DNA of 64,000 nt. Source: an uncultured Oscillibacter sp. (GTDB lineage Bacteria; Bacillota; Clostridia; Oscillospirales; Oscillospiraceae). Positions within the stretch are counted from its first letter, which is position 1. Each line of letters begins with the position of its first letter. The position numbers were made by a program, and so were the translations under genes. The notes under the pieces are model-generated. The model had not been told where the DNA came from. It searched no databases and saw only the letters and a list, made by a program, of their open reading frames with translations. Location of the stretch: positions 1-64,000 of the forward strand of contig CAJUOD010000002.1 of the NCBI GenBank assembly GCA_910587875.1, in the 5' to 3' direction. Positions 24,130 to 31,631 of this stretch are shown in pieces.

Positions 24130-24207
24130 CGGCAGCGCTTCACCGCTAAGACGGCATAATGACCGCAATTATGTTCTGTTGGAACTGAAAATAAAGGAGA
24201 AACTATT

Positions 24208-24933
24208 ATGAAAATCAAGAAAGCTCCGGTAATAGTAACCATTCTTTTGATGATGCTGGGTAGTTTTACACTTGGCGTACACGCTGCCGGTACTTCTAAG
24301 GAGATTACCGCATATATGCGCTATGATGTGGGAGTGCAGTATAACGGGGAACCGGTTGTGATGAAAAATGCCAAGGGAGAGCAGGTCTATCCAATCTCTT
24401 ATGAAGGATCGACATATGTCCCGATTCGTGCGATTGGGAACTTGTTCGGCGTGCCCGTGGAGTGGGATAGCGATACGAAATCTGTTGTGTTGGGAGCCCG
24501 TGCAGAATTTCAGGGGATTGATTTACTCGACCAGTTTAAGTCGTACTCTTTCAGCCATGGGTCTAAGCATGTGATGAAATCGGACAAGCTGTCCAAAAGC
24601 ATCGCCGGTGTTCCGGTAGATCACTGGCTCAGTCTGAAAAACGGGACTCCGTCCGTTCAACCAAAGGCAGACGCATATGCATACTTCAATTTGGGTGGAA
24701 ACTACAGTACATTGACTTTTGAAGTGGCTTCCAATGAAGATACTGTTTTGCATGTATATGGGGACAACGAAACTACACTGAGTGAAATCCCTGTGAAAGC
24801 GAACCAAGTCCCGTTGAAAGTATCGATTCCTCTATTAAACTCCACTCAGCTTCATTTTCAGGCAGAACTTTCAAAGAATACATTAAATAATGATGATTCC
24901 ACACTTAATATTATAAACGCTTATCTTACCTAA
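24208..24933 (+). CDS. Secreted stalk-domain protein with NPCBM-like C-terminus
   Basis: 241 aa with a signal peptide (MKIKKAPVIVTILLMMLGSF start, cut after AHA/HAA). Residues 45-100 match the copper amine oxidase N-terminal-like stalk domain (GEQVYPISYEGSTYVPIRAI, then GNLFGVPVEWDSDTKSV). The C-terminal half (GGNYSTLTFEVASNEDT) resembles an NPCBM/NEW2-type beta-sandwich, a carbohydrate-associated module. Likely wall-associated. A hairpin terminator follows at 25058-25080. Confidence 0.85.
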   Translation: MKIKKAPVIVTILLMMLGSFTLGVHAAGTSKEITAYMRYDVGVQYNGEPVVMKNAKGEQVYPISYEGSTYVPIRAIGNLFGVPVEWDSDTKSVVLGARAEFQGIDLLDQFKSYSFSHGSKHVMKSDKLSKSIAGVPVDHWLSLKNGTPSVQPKADAYAYFNLGGNYSTLTFEVASNEDTVLHVYGDNETTLSEIPVKANQVPLKVSIPLLNSTQLHFQAELSKNTLNNDDSTLNIINAYLT

Positions 24934-25057
24934 ACCTATTTTTTGCAGGGCTTTGAACGCCTATGATATGAGATAAATGTACGATATGCGGTCATTATAA
25001 ATTCCTTCAGCAGATACTTGCAAGGCTCACAAAGCGTTTGCCTTTCCTGATTTACGA

Positions 25058-25080
25058 AGGCCGCCAGATATTGGCGGTCT
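25058..25080 (+). terminator. Terminator after stalk-domain gene
   Basis: Arms AGGCCGCCA and TGGCGGTCT with a short loop, followed by TCATGG; weak T-run but strong stem. Confidence 0.5.
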
Positions 25081-25262
25081 TCATGGCTTACCGCAAGTAC
25101 CAATGGTTGAGTGTAAGTAGGGTTTGCTCTTTGGCAGCAAATTTTGAGAAGTAGAACACAGCTGGTCCGCCCCTCTGGAGGATGCCGTGTTGCGTGGTTA
25201 CCGGGAGGACTGCCTGCGCTGACCGGATTGCTGATAGAGCTGTAAATCTTATCATAAATCCA

Positions 25263-25291
25263 AAAATCGCATCACTATAAACAAAGATAAG
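25263..25291. repeat. 29-bp dispersed repeat of element B, copy 2
   Basis: Core CACTATAAACAAAGATAAG; matches copies at 15960 and 27662. Abuts the terminator of the DUF6076 gene. Confidence 0.65.
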
Positions 25292-25325
25292 CCTGAGACC
25301 GATTTTGCGCAAGCCGGTCCCAGGC
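25291..25325 (-). terminator. Terminator of the DUF6076 gene
   Basis: In the minus direction the arms GCCTGGGACCGG and CCGGTCTCAGGC-like strand enclose a loop, followed by TTATCTTTGTTT, the repeat-copy-2 sequence. Confidence 0.6.
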
Positions 25326-25332
25326 TTCTTAT

Positions 25333-26070
25333 TCACAGCCGGTTCAGATTCTCCTTCAGCTGCTGGATAATCGACGCACTCAGCGCGGCGTCCGCTGTTG
25401 TCCGCAACTGCTCAATGGCAGCGTCCCGTTCCGATGCGGCTTGTTCTCCCCACGCCTTGAACTCGTCCGCGCTTATGTTGCCCTTCATGTACCGGGCGTA
25501 GTATTTTTTGTATGCCCGCTTGTAGAGCTTCCAGGTGTCCTCGTCCTGAAATTTTTTCTCAAAGACCATCCTGGCTCCCGTCTCCCGGCAGGTCTTTTCC
25601 GTTTTACCCGGAGCCATGCGCTCACAGTAGAGTGCCCGGTCACCCTGCTTGTGGAAAAACCAACCGCCGCATAAGCGGCACTGCCTGGGAGCATTGCCGT
25701 GGAGAATGGCCCGGCCCAGTTCCACGTAAAGAAAATCACGCAGAGTGGGAAACGTGTATCGCTCCGCCAGAACGACGGAGCCTTGCAGCGGAAGGAAGGC
25801 ATAGTTGACCAAGCAGGTCGTCACACTCTGTTCCAACTGCTGGTATATGTCATCCGTGGTTTCCAGTTCCTCGGAAAAAGGGGAAAGATGGTGGCCAAAG
25901 ATTTTGAGAGCAGCCTCCAGCTCCTGCATCAACCGAGAAATATCGCCAGTTGGTTCACAGCCGCTCTCTCCGGAGAGAAAAGCTGTTGACGCTTCTCCGC
26001 ACAGGTATAGTCCCTTCCCGTTGATCCAGTACTTGCCGCCGCTGAAATCTACGGTCAGAGGAAAAGTCAA
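25333..26070 (-). CDS. DUF6076-type zinc-finger protein
   Basis: 245 aa. The frame can begin only at TTG 26070 (a stop codon precedes it directly) and no clear RBS is present, so the start is uncertain or the N-terminus may be truncated. The middle has a CRLCGGWF zinc knuckle, then YCERMAPGKTEKTC, giving a four-Cys cluster, followed by helical basic repeats (KLYKRAYKKYYARY). Proteins of this kind regularly sit beside HTH/xis and integrase genes in clostridial elements and may regulate mobility. Transcribed divergently from the xis-like gene. Confidence 0.7.
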   Translation of the reverse strand: MTFPLTVDFSGGKYWINGKGLYLCGEASTAFLSGESGCEPTGDISRLMQELEAALKIFGHHLSPFSEELETTDDIYQQLEQSVTTCLVNYAFLPLQGSVVLAERYTFPTLRDFLYVELGRAILHGNAPRQCRLCGGWFFHKQGDRALYCERMAPGKTEKTCRETGARMVFEKKFQDEDTWKLYKRAYKKYYARYMKGNISADEFKAWGEQAASERDAAIEQLRTTADAALSASIIQQLKENLNRL

Positions 26071-26106
26071 CTATCTAGCAAAATTTTTTCACTTGGAGGC
26101 AGCAAA

Positions 26107-26316
26107 ATGAAGGAGTTGGTCTACAAAAGCTACGAGGAGTTGCCATTGTTCCTCAACGCAAAAATGGTAGCGCAGGTGCTGGGCATTGCTCCATCCAGCG
26201 CCTATGAGCTCATACACGAATCAGATTTTCCTGTCCTGAAAATTGGCAGCAGAATGGTGGCGCCCAAGGAGAAGTTCATCCGGTGGGTACAACGGAACAC
26301 GGGAGGTGATGGTTGA
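26107..26316 (+). CDS. Excisionase-type helix-turn-helix protein of element B
   Basis: 69 aa; ATG at 26107 follows TTGGAGGC. HTH_17-like: LPLFLNAKMVAQVLGIAPSS, then LKIGSRMVAPKEKFIRWV. Likely the directionality factor for integrase 28079. Its last codon overlaps the next gene's start region (26316). Confidence 0.8.
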   Translation: MKELVYKSYEELPLFLNAKMVAQVLGIAPSSAYELIHESDFPVLKIGSRMVAPKEKFIRWVQRNTGGDG

Positions 26317-26741
26317 TGCTCTGGCAGTACGCAAAGCAACCCACAGCGAAAAGATTTTTCCCTTTGCCCAACGAGATTTTTTCTCTGGGTCTGTCCTCCG
26401 GCGCACTAGCGGTCTACTCCTACCTGCTCTACTGTGAGGACCGCAAGACCTATCAGTATTGGCCCAGCTACAGATCTATCGGCGAAGCTGTCCGCATGAG
26501 TGTCAACACAGTACGGAAGTACGTTGCGGAGCTGGAAGAACGAGGACTGGTCGTTACAGAGTCGACGTCCGTCACCACAAGAGATGGCCGCAAGCGCAAC
26601 GGCACTCTGCGCTACACCATCCTGCCAATCCAAAACGCGGTGGACCTCTACAACCAACGACAACTCCGTCTGCTGGAAGAAACCGTGGAACGGATGCGTG
26701 TCCGCAAGAAGCTAGAGGGCAACGAAGAATACCCTGCGTGA
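26316..26741 (+). CDS. Helix-turn-helix protein (replication-initiator-like winged helix)
   Basis: ATG at 26316 is 6 nt after GGAGGTGA; 141 aa. The N-terminal half follows the winged-helix pattern of Rep/DnaD-type proteins (FFPLPNEIFSLGLSSGALAV, then IGEAVRMSVNTVRKYVAEL). The C-terminus is helical and charged. Similar proteins accompany xis and integrase in many small clostridial elements. It may initiate replication after excision or act as a regulator. It shares the fold with the Rep-like gene of element A but is much shorter. Confidence 0.75.
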   Translation: MLWQYAKQPTAKRFFPLPNEIFSLGLSSGALAVYSYLLYCEDRKTYQYWPSYRSIGEAVRMSVNTVRKYVAELEERGLVVTESTSVTTRDGRKRNGTLRYTILPIQNAVDLYNQRQLRLLEETVERMRVRKKLEGNEEYPA

Positions 26742-27176
26742 GCGCCTGACAGCCGCCGTGTGCGATTCTTCCGTTGACAGTAAGGTAAACACCCTGGCCA
26801 AACGACGACACCAAGCGTGAGCCCGTTTACAAGCGGTCGAAAAAGGTGCGGGATAAAGGCCGGGGGTCGCTTTGGCGCCCCCGGCCAGTGAACACCGCCC
26901 CGCAGAGCGGATCGGGGGATTTCGCTAGGAGGTCGGAATCTCAACTTTTTACTGTGGCAGGTGGTCGGAAAGGAGGAAAATGAGCGTGAACATACCCCTT
27001 TAAGCCACTTTGCAAGGTGGCTGTTATAGGTGGTTTTTCAGAATTTTAGCGGGAGTCAGCGCGGGGGTCTGGTTACGGCCCCTGGGGTCAAGTCGGGGGT
27101 CTGCTTTCCCGCAAAGGTCCACCGTTGGGCTGTTTTCCTGGGTTCCGTTCGGGAATATCAACGCAAAAGGGACCTC
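26742..27176. other. Non-coding region with perfect hairpin and 7-codon leader frame
   Basis: No ordinary gene. Arms GGCCGGGGG and CCCCCGGCC (26862-26889) form a strong hairpin. At 26980, ATG AGC GTG follows AAAGGAGGAAA and encodes only MSVNIPL before a stop. The stretch 27000-27175 is GC-rich with GGGGTC repeats. It could hold an origin, a leader regulator or a small RNA; nothing is proven. Confidence 0.5.
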
Positions 27177-27293
27177 CTACTGGCGTAAGAGGCCCTTGTG
27201 CCAGTCGGTCGGTTGAACGGCGCTTTCGAACTGCTGCGTCAGTGCGTACAAGCTCTCCGACAGCACGCTCACGATGTTGTCATGTGTCTTCAT
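27177..27293 (-). CDS. Small hypothetical protein, 38 aa
   Basis: ATG at 27293 shares a base with the stop of the 86-aa gene upstream (TGATG), a classical coupling arrangement. Product MKTHDNIVSVLSESLYALTQ, then an acidic/aromatic tail. No family recognised. Confidence 0.5.
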   Translation of the reverse strand: MKTHDNIVSVLSESLYALTQQFESAVQPTDWHKGLLRQ

Positions 27294-27553
27294 CAGATGT
27301 TGCCGTCCGTTTCAATTCGGGAGAGAAACTCCTTGGCAAGATCAAACTGTCCCTCGATGTGGTCCAGTTCTTTTTCCAATGTGGTCAGCAGAATGTCCTG
27401 CTTCGCCGTCCACACCAAATCATACATGACCTGAACAGGACGGTTTGGTTCCGTCAAATTTTTCTCCTGCCCGTATCGGAACAGGTCAGCCAAGATAGAA
27501 GCTCCCTTCTCCAGCATAACTTCTTGGCGAAATGAAAACTCATACCTAGTCAT
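27293..27553 (-). CDS. Hypothetical helical protein, 86 aa
   Basis: ATG at 27553 follows TGGAGGTG at 6 nt. The product (MTRYEFSFRQEVMLEKGASI start) is predicted helical, with RYGQEKNLTEPNRPVQVMY in the middle and DHIEGQFDLAKEFL near the end. No family is recognised. Coupled to the 38-aa gene downstream, and divergent from the integrase unit. Confidence 0.65.
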   Translation of the reverse strand: MTRYEFSFRQEVMLEKGASILADLFRYGQEKNLTEPNRPVQVMYDLVWTAKQDILLTTLEKELDHIEGQFDLAKEFLSRIETDGNI

Positions 27554-27661
27554 GTGGCGCACCTCCACGCGAAACTATCTTGTCTCAATTTCTCTATGCG
27601 CATCATACCACTCTTCTTGCGTCCTCGCAATCTGGGTAGTGCTCAGCCTTCCTATAGCTCA

Positions 27662-27690
27662 AAAGATGCGCCGCTATAAACAAAGAATAC
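27662..27690. repeat. 29-bp dispersed repeat of element B, copy 3
   Basis: Core CGCTATAAACAAAGAATAC; matches copies at 15960 and 25263. It lies about 100 nt upstream of the DUF6809-like gene. Confidence 0.65.
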
Positions 27691-27789
27691 GTCCGGTCCC
27701 AAATCTGAACTTTCTGATAACTCGAAAAAAGCCGCTGGATATTGAGCAAGGCAAGTGGTAATGTGTGTCGCTGACAGGAGGTGACACGC

Positions 27790-28104
27790 ATGGAGTATGA
27801 ATACATGAGGGCTCTGCGCCAGAGATTTTTCCTAGAACCAGATATGGCTTTGCAAAGAGAGATTGAAGAAAGCTGGCGGCGTCTCTCAGAGCGAGTGGGT
27901 AAGGAAGAGCAAAAAAGAATCCTCGCGCTGATGGATATGCAAGCGGCTCTGCTGGAGGAAACCTCGCTGGCGAGTTTCGTGGCAGGATTCCAACTGGCCC
28001 TCGGGATCGCCGGAGAGCTAACGCACTACTCCTTTGCAAGTGATGAGGAAGACCGGGCGGAGGAAAGGAGGGCGTCCCGTGGCGAAGCGGAGGGCAAACG
28101 GTGA
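27790..28104 (+). CDS. DUF6809-like small protein, 104 aa
   Basis: ATG at 27790 follows AGGAGGTGA. The product (MEYEYMRALRQRFFLEPDMA start) has helical repeats and a motif LASFVAGFQLALGIAGEL that resembles the 'FxxGFRLGA' signature of DUF6809 proteins from gut Clostridia elements. Function is unknown. Its 3' end overlaps the integrase start by 26 nt, so the two are co-expressed. Confidence 0.65.
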   Translation: MEYEYMRALRQRFFLEPDMALQREIEESWRRLSERVGKEEQKRILALMDMQAALLEETSLASFVAGFQLALGIAGELTHYSFASDEEDRAEERRASRGEAEGKR

Positions 28105-29233
28105 AGGGAATATACGCAAACGGAAAGATGGCCGCTGGGAAGGTCGCTACACGGCGGGCTATGATTCAAAAACTGGGAAGCGCATTACAAAAAACGTCCT
28201 GGGCAAGACCCAGGCGGAAGTCAAGGAAAAACTCAAACGGGCTGTGGAGGACAGCAAGCGATTCGATGTCTCCAAGGGCCAGGATCTTACGGTGGGTCAA
28301 TGGGCCACACTCTGGTTTGAAAACTATGCGAAGCCCTCCATCCGTGAGAGTACGTCAGAGCACTACCGCAATTTTGTGGAGAACCACATTGTGCCCGGCA
28401 TTGGAAAGATCAAGCTCCGAAAACTCACTACGCTGGACATTCAGAAATTTTACAACAGAACCCGAGAGAGCGGCCGTATCCAACGCTACGAAGGTATGAA
28501 GGTCTCAGGGCTCAGCAACAAAACTATCCGCAGCCTCCACGCGATGCTTCGGCAATGCCTGGACCAGGCGGTGATGGAGCGGCAGATTCCGTACAATCCC
28601 GCCGCGAACTGCAAGCTGCCGCCGAAGGAGAAAAAGGAGATGCAGATCATCCCTCCGGAAAAGCTGGGAGACTATCTGCGGGCGGCAGAGGAGCACGGCG
28701 TCCTCCCGATGTTTTACCTAGAACTGACGACAGGACTCCGACAAGGTGAGTTGTTAGCGCTCCTCTGGACCGACCTAAACATCAAAGAGAAATGTCTGAC
28801 GGTCTCGAAGTCAGTAGCCAGAGGCAAAGGTGAACTGCGGGTGACAGAGCCGAAGACGAGAAACTCCATCAGGACGGTTTACATTGACGATGAGACCATC
28901 CGCCTGCTGGTACAAGATCGCAAAAACCATCCATTCAGCCCATATTTATTCCCGTCCCCGGTAACAGGCGGAATGTACGGCCCGGACTGCGTCGGCAGAA
29001 TACACAAGAAGTTGCTGAAAAGGGCGGGCATCGAAGAACACGTCCGCTTCCATGATCTGCGCAGGACCTTCGCAACGATGGCCCTACAAAACGGCGTGGA
29101 CATCAAGACCGTCTCCGGAATGCTGGGCCATTACTCAGCGGAGTTCACGCTGGACGTCTATACGAACGTGACAAAAGAGATGCAGAAAGACGCCGCAAAG
29201 AAAATCGGCGGCTTCATGGCGGAGGTCATGTAA
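28079..29233 (+). CDS. int: Element B integrase, tyrosine recombinase
   Basis: GTG at 28079 lies 7 nt after GGAGGG; 384 aa. N-terminal AP2-like arm-binding domain (GNIRKRKDGRWEGRY), core-binding domain about 65-170, catalytic domain with Arg in TTGLRQGELL, HDLRRTFA, LGHYSAEFT and Tyr in DVYTNV. It belongs to the same broad class as integrase A but is clearly divergent in sequence, yet it targets the same tRNA end. It lies 174 nt from the attachment core. Confidence 0.95.
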   Translation: MAKRRANGEGNIRKRKDGRWEGRYTAGYDSKTGKRITKNVLGKTQAEVKEKLKRAVEDSKRFDVSKGQDLTVGQWATLWFENYAKPSIRESTSEHYRNFVENHIVPGIGKIKLRKLTTLDIQKFYNRTRESGRIQRYEGMKVSGLSNKTIRSLHAMLRQCLDQAVMERQIPYNPAANCKLPPKEKKEMQIIPPEKLGDYLRAAEEHGVLPMFYLELTTGLRQGELLALLWTDLNIKEKCLTVSKSVARGKGELRVTEPKTRNSIRTVYIDDETIRLLVQDRKNHPFSPYLFPSPVTGGMYGPDCVGRIHKKLLKRAGIEEHVRFHDLRRTFATMALQNGVDIKTVSGMLGHYSAEFTLDVYTNVTKEMQKDAAKKIGGFMAEVM

Positions 29234-29240
29234 AAGGGCA

Positions 29241-29274
29241 AGCGCCAGAGAGCGAAAATCTGCTCTCTGGCGCT
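29241..29274 (+). terminator. Terminator after integrase B
   Basis: Perfect 13-bp arms AGCGCCAGAGAGC and GCTCTCTGGCGCT with an 8-nt loop, followed by CTCTCG. Confidence 0.7.
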
Positions 29275-29312
29275 CTCTCGTCCTATCTAGACCTTTCCGG
29301 CCATTTCGCCGT

Positions 29313-29332
29313 GTGGGTCACAGTGTGGGTCT
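29313..29332. repeat. Integrase arm-type direct repeats, right end of B
   Basis: GTGGGTC at 29313 and 29325, 12 bp apart, matching the pair at 15068/15080 in core and spacing. Confidence 0.6.
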
Positions 29333-29378
29333 AACGTTTTTCTAACGCCACAAATGCGCCAAAAAAGTTGCGAAAACC

Positions 29379-29404
29379 CGCCGAAATCATCCGATTTCGG
29401 CGGA
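29379..29404 (-). terminator. Terminator downstream of tRNA-Pro
   Basis: Arms CCGCCGAAATC and GATTTCGGCGG with a 4-nt loop. In the tRNA's direction it is followed by GTTTTCGC. It is carried by element B, so integration supplies a new tRNA terminator. Confidence 0.65.
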
Positions 29405-29407
29405 TTT

Positions 29408-29453
29408 GTGGTCCGAGTGGCGGGATTTGAACCCACGGCCTCATGGTCCCGAA
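29408..29453. repeat. Attachment site at tRNA-Pro
   Basis: 46 bp identical to 14908-14953, here within the intact tRNA gene. It marks the right end of element B. Confidence 0.95.
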
Positions 29454-29484
29454 CCATGCGCGCTACCAACTGCGCTACACCCGG
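29409..29484 (-). tRNA. tRNA-Pro(CGG)
   Basis: 76 nt including an encoded CCA. The acceptor stem CCGGGTG pairs with CACTCGG; the D arm has GTAGCGCAGTTGGTAGCGC; anticodon stem CATGG/CCATG flanks loop TTCGGGA with anticodon CGG; the T arm has GGTTCAAATCC. It reads proline codon CCG. Element B is inserted exactly at its 3' end and leaves the gene whole. Confidence 0.96.
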
Positions 29485-29531
29485 ATATCTTAGGCCGGGC
29501 CGCTTCCCCGCAGCTCCTGCCCGACCTCGTT

Positions 29532-29560
29532 ATTATAAGGAATTTTTCCCGGAATGTCAA
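29532..29560 (-). promoter_or_regulatory. Promoter of tRNA-Pro
   Basis: Perfect consensus on the minus strand: TTGACA (29560-29555), 17-nt spacer, TATAAT (29537-29532), about 50 nt before the tRNA. Confidence 0.9.
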
Positions 29561-29600
29561 TCTCTATTTTTCAGAGGATTCCCCCGCCCGCACGCCAAAA

Positions 29601-29629
29601 TTGACCTGCGGGAAAATCTGTGGTATTCT
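29601..29629 (+). promoter_or_regulatory. Promoter of the GntR regulator
   Basis: TTGACC (29601-29606), 17-nt spacer, TATTCT (29624-29629). A tandem CCGTGAAA repeat just downstream (29633-29648) could be the regulator's own operator. Confidence 0.6.
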
Positions 29630-29695
29630 ATACCGTGAAACCGTGAAAACCGGCGAAGCTGACTTGATGTGTGCCGCCGGAGAGGGGGACACACG

Positions 29696-30337
29696 ATGAA
29701 CTCACAGAGCGAGACCGCCTATGAGCAGATTAAGGACATGATCTTCCGCATGGAGCTGCTGCCGGGTTCCCACATTCCCGAACTGGGAATCGCCGCCAGG
29801 CTGTCCATCAGCCGCACGCCGGTCCACGACGCCCTGCGGCAGCTGGCCTCCGAGGGGCTGGTAACCATCACGCAAAACAGGGGGGCCGCCGTCACCAGCT
29901 TTTCCGATCGGGAGATTGCGGAGATCGGCGCACTCCGCCTGTCCCAGGATATTCTCGCGGCCCAGCTGGCCTCCTACTACGGAAACGCCGCCGATTTTGA
30001 CCAGCTGGTCCGGCTGGCGGACGCCTGTCAGGAGGCCGCCGCCCGGGGAGACGTCTATGGACGAATCCGCACCGACGTCGAGTTCCACCTTGCGATTGCC
30101 CGGGCCTCCCGGAATTCCCGGCTGATTCGCCAGCAGTACGCCCTGTACCAGCAGATTCACCTGATCCAAATCTCCAAATACACCGACGTGGAGCAGAGCC
30201 TGCTTCAGATCCACCTGCACCACCCGCTGGCGCAGGCCATCCGCGCGGAGGATCATGAGCAGATTCGCGCGCTGTCCTTCCAGCACATACGGGAGTTCTT
30301 CCATCTGGATTCCTATCTGCCCAAATGCATTCCGTAG
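29696..30337 (+). CDS. GntR-family regulator, FCD (FadR) subfamily
   Basis: ATG at 29696 follows GAGAGGGGG; 213 aa. N-terminal winged helix (TAYEQIKDMIFRMELLPGSH, then RLSISRTPVHDALRQLASEG) and C-terminal FCD helical ligand-binding domain with the metal-type pattern: D and H in DVEFHLAIARASRN, H in LHHPLAQAI, H in LSFQHIREF. FCD regulators sense carboxylic acids such as glycolate, lactate or sugar acids. No adjacent target operon in the same direction; the tRNA lies behind it and the anti-sigma-like genes converge on it. Confidence 0.9.
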   Translation: MNSQSETAYEQIKDMIFRMELLPGSHIPELGIAARLSISRTPVHDALRQLASEGLVTITQNRGAAVTSFSDREIAEIGALRLSQDILAAQLASYYGNAADFDQLVRLADACQEAAARGDVYGRIRTDVEFHLAIARASRNSRLIRQQYALYQQIHLIQISKYTDVEQSLLQIHLHHPLAQAIRAEDHEQIRALSFQHIREFFHLDSYLPKCIP

Positions 30338-30403
30338 CCGCGCACAGGGGCGGCCCCTTCGCCGCGGCGGGGTGTCCATATTTTCACAACGCCTCAAAAG
30401 CCA

Positions 30404-30431
30404 GGCCCCGGCGGGTTTGTCCGCCGGGGCC
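30404..30431. terminator. Bidirectional terminator between convergent genes
   Basis: 11-bp perfect arms GGCCCCGGCGG and CCGCCGGGGCC with a 6-nt loop. In the minus direction TGGCTTTTGAGG follows. Confidence 0.75.
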
Positions 30432-30441
30432 CTTATCCGTT

Positions 30442-31599
30442 TCAGCGCGTCGCGGGTTCCAGCTTGGCAAGCTCCACCCGGGTTCCCCCGATGTCCATCG
30501 CCGTCACCGCGGCGGGGTCGATGGGGTAGGGAAATTCCCGGTTCCAGTGGCCTGTAGCCGACGTTCCGTCCGCCGTTGTCATCACCCCCTGGATCACAAA
30601 GCCGGAACAGGTCACATACTTGCCGTCCTTAGTCCAAACGCCCTCCAACCGCATGTCCAGGTCCTTGTCTATGTCCAGGTTCGTCGCCCCCGGCACGGGG
30701 TCCTCTCCCCGGTGGATCACGTTCACCGGACCCTTCACGTCCAGGGCATAGCCGACGCTGATTTGGGTGGGGGAAACGCCGGCGGAGGTGATCCGCACGG
30801 GGATTTTTTTGATGGTCGCTTGGACGCTTCCCTGGTAGCCCAGGGGCTGCGACCTCTTCTCCGGCGTGAAGGTGAAGTCAAAGGGCCCCTTGAAAATCGT
30901 TTTGCCGGGTCCGGGGCCGGTGCGCTGGTCGCCATCCCAGCTTACAAGACCCCTGCCGTCCTCGTAGATCGCCAGGTTCTCAATGTGAAGGGTCAGCTCC
31001 GGCTTTTCCAGATGGTTTTTCAGAGGCATGGACGCGCAAAAGGTAAGAGTATCGCCCTCCCGCTTCACCAGGCGGAAGCCCAGGCGGTTGTTATAGACCT
31101 CATAGAGCTTTTGGCCCATGTCCAGTTTCTTTTGGATTTGCTCCTTGACCTGGGCCTCCGTCTCGTCCTCCCCGGCACTCTGCTCCACGTCCTTTTTTAC
31201 ATATTCCTTCCACTTCTCCTCGGACAGCTCCAGGCTGCACTCCTCGGTATAGACCGTCGTGGCCGGCAGTGAGCCAGGGGTGAGGTCCGCGGGGAAGTCC
31301 TTCCCCTTCATCACCAGGGACAGCAGGAGATTTTCCCCCTCCCAGACGACGCCGTTCAGGGTGACGGTTTCGCCGCCCACGGTTTTGGTTTGGTTGATAA
31401 CCGTGCCCATTTTGGCCAGAACGGCTTCCGAAGCCTCCGGCGCGGCGGGGTCTGTTCCCAGCCAGGGGAACCACTGGGAGAACTGCCCGGCGGGCTTCGG
31501 GGCCGTTTTCTCCGGCTCCGCCGCCAGGGCCGCGCAGCTCAGGGACGCCAGCAGGGTTAGAGCGAACAGCCCTGAGATGAGACGTTTCCAAGTTTTCAT
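30442..31599 (-). CDS. Secreted paralogue of anti-sigma extracellular domain (2)
   Basis: ATG at 31599 follows AAGGAGG; 385 aa. Signal peptide MKTWKRLISGLFALTLLASL, cut after AALA. The mature part starts with the motif AGQFSQWFP and continues with SEAVLAKMGTVINQTKTVGG, LTLHIENLAIY, FKGPFDFTFT and DGKYVTCSGF. All of these also occur in the extracellular half of the anti-sigma protein 32872-34182. It lacks the cytoplasmic and transmembrane parts, so it is exported freely. It follows the sister gene 31632 by 32 nt in an operon. It may compete for, or share, the ligand of the anti-sigma sensor. Confidence 0.8.
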   Translation of the reverse strand: MKTWKRLISGLFALTLLASLSCAALAAEPEKTAPKPAGQFSQWFPWLGTDPAAPEASEAVLAKMGTVINQTKTVGGETVTLNGVVWEGENLLLSLVMKGKDFPADLTPGSLPATTVYTEECSLELSEEKWKEYVKKDVEQSAGEDETEAQVKEQIQKKLDMGQKLYEVYNNRLGFRLVKREGDTLTFCASMPLKNHLEKPELTLHIENLAIYEDGRGLVSWDGDQRTGPGPGKTIFKGPFDFTFTPEKRSQPLGYQGSVQATIKKIPVRITSAGVSPTQISVGYALDVKGPVNVIHRGEDPVPGATNLDIDKDLDMRLEGVWTKDGKYVTCSGFVIQGVMTTADGTSATGHWNREFPYPIDPAAVTAMDIGGTRVELAKLEPATR

Positions 31600-31631
31600 G
31601 ATGATATCCTCCTTAATTTCTGAATACATTT

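Larger units (their letters stand above)
24934..25332. other. Intergenic region between convergent genes
   Basis: No gene seen. Holds the plus-strand terminator 25058-25080, repeat copy 2 (25263-25291) and the minus-strand terminator 25291-25325. Confidence 0.5.
14954..29453. mobile_element. Integrative element B (14.5 kb) with surface-protein cargo
   Basis: Bounded by 46-bp direct repeats derived from tRNA-Pro(CGG), with its own xis-like gene (26107), HTH protein (26316) and integrase (28079) at the tRNA-proximal end. Paired GTGGGTC repeats with 12-bp period occur near both ends. No replication, partition or conjugation genes are visible, so it probably needs a helper or moves only by integrase. 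Cargo: serine recombinase, GNAT-like protein, and seven exported or membrane proteins including three with SLH domains. Confidence 0.85.
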
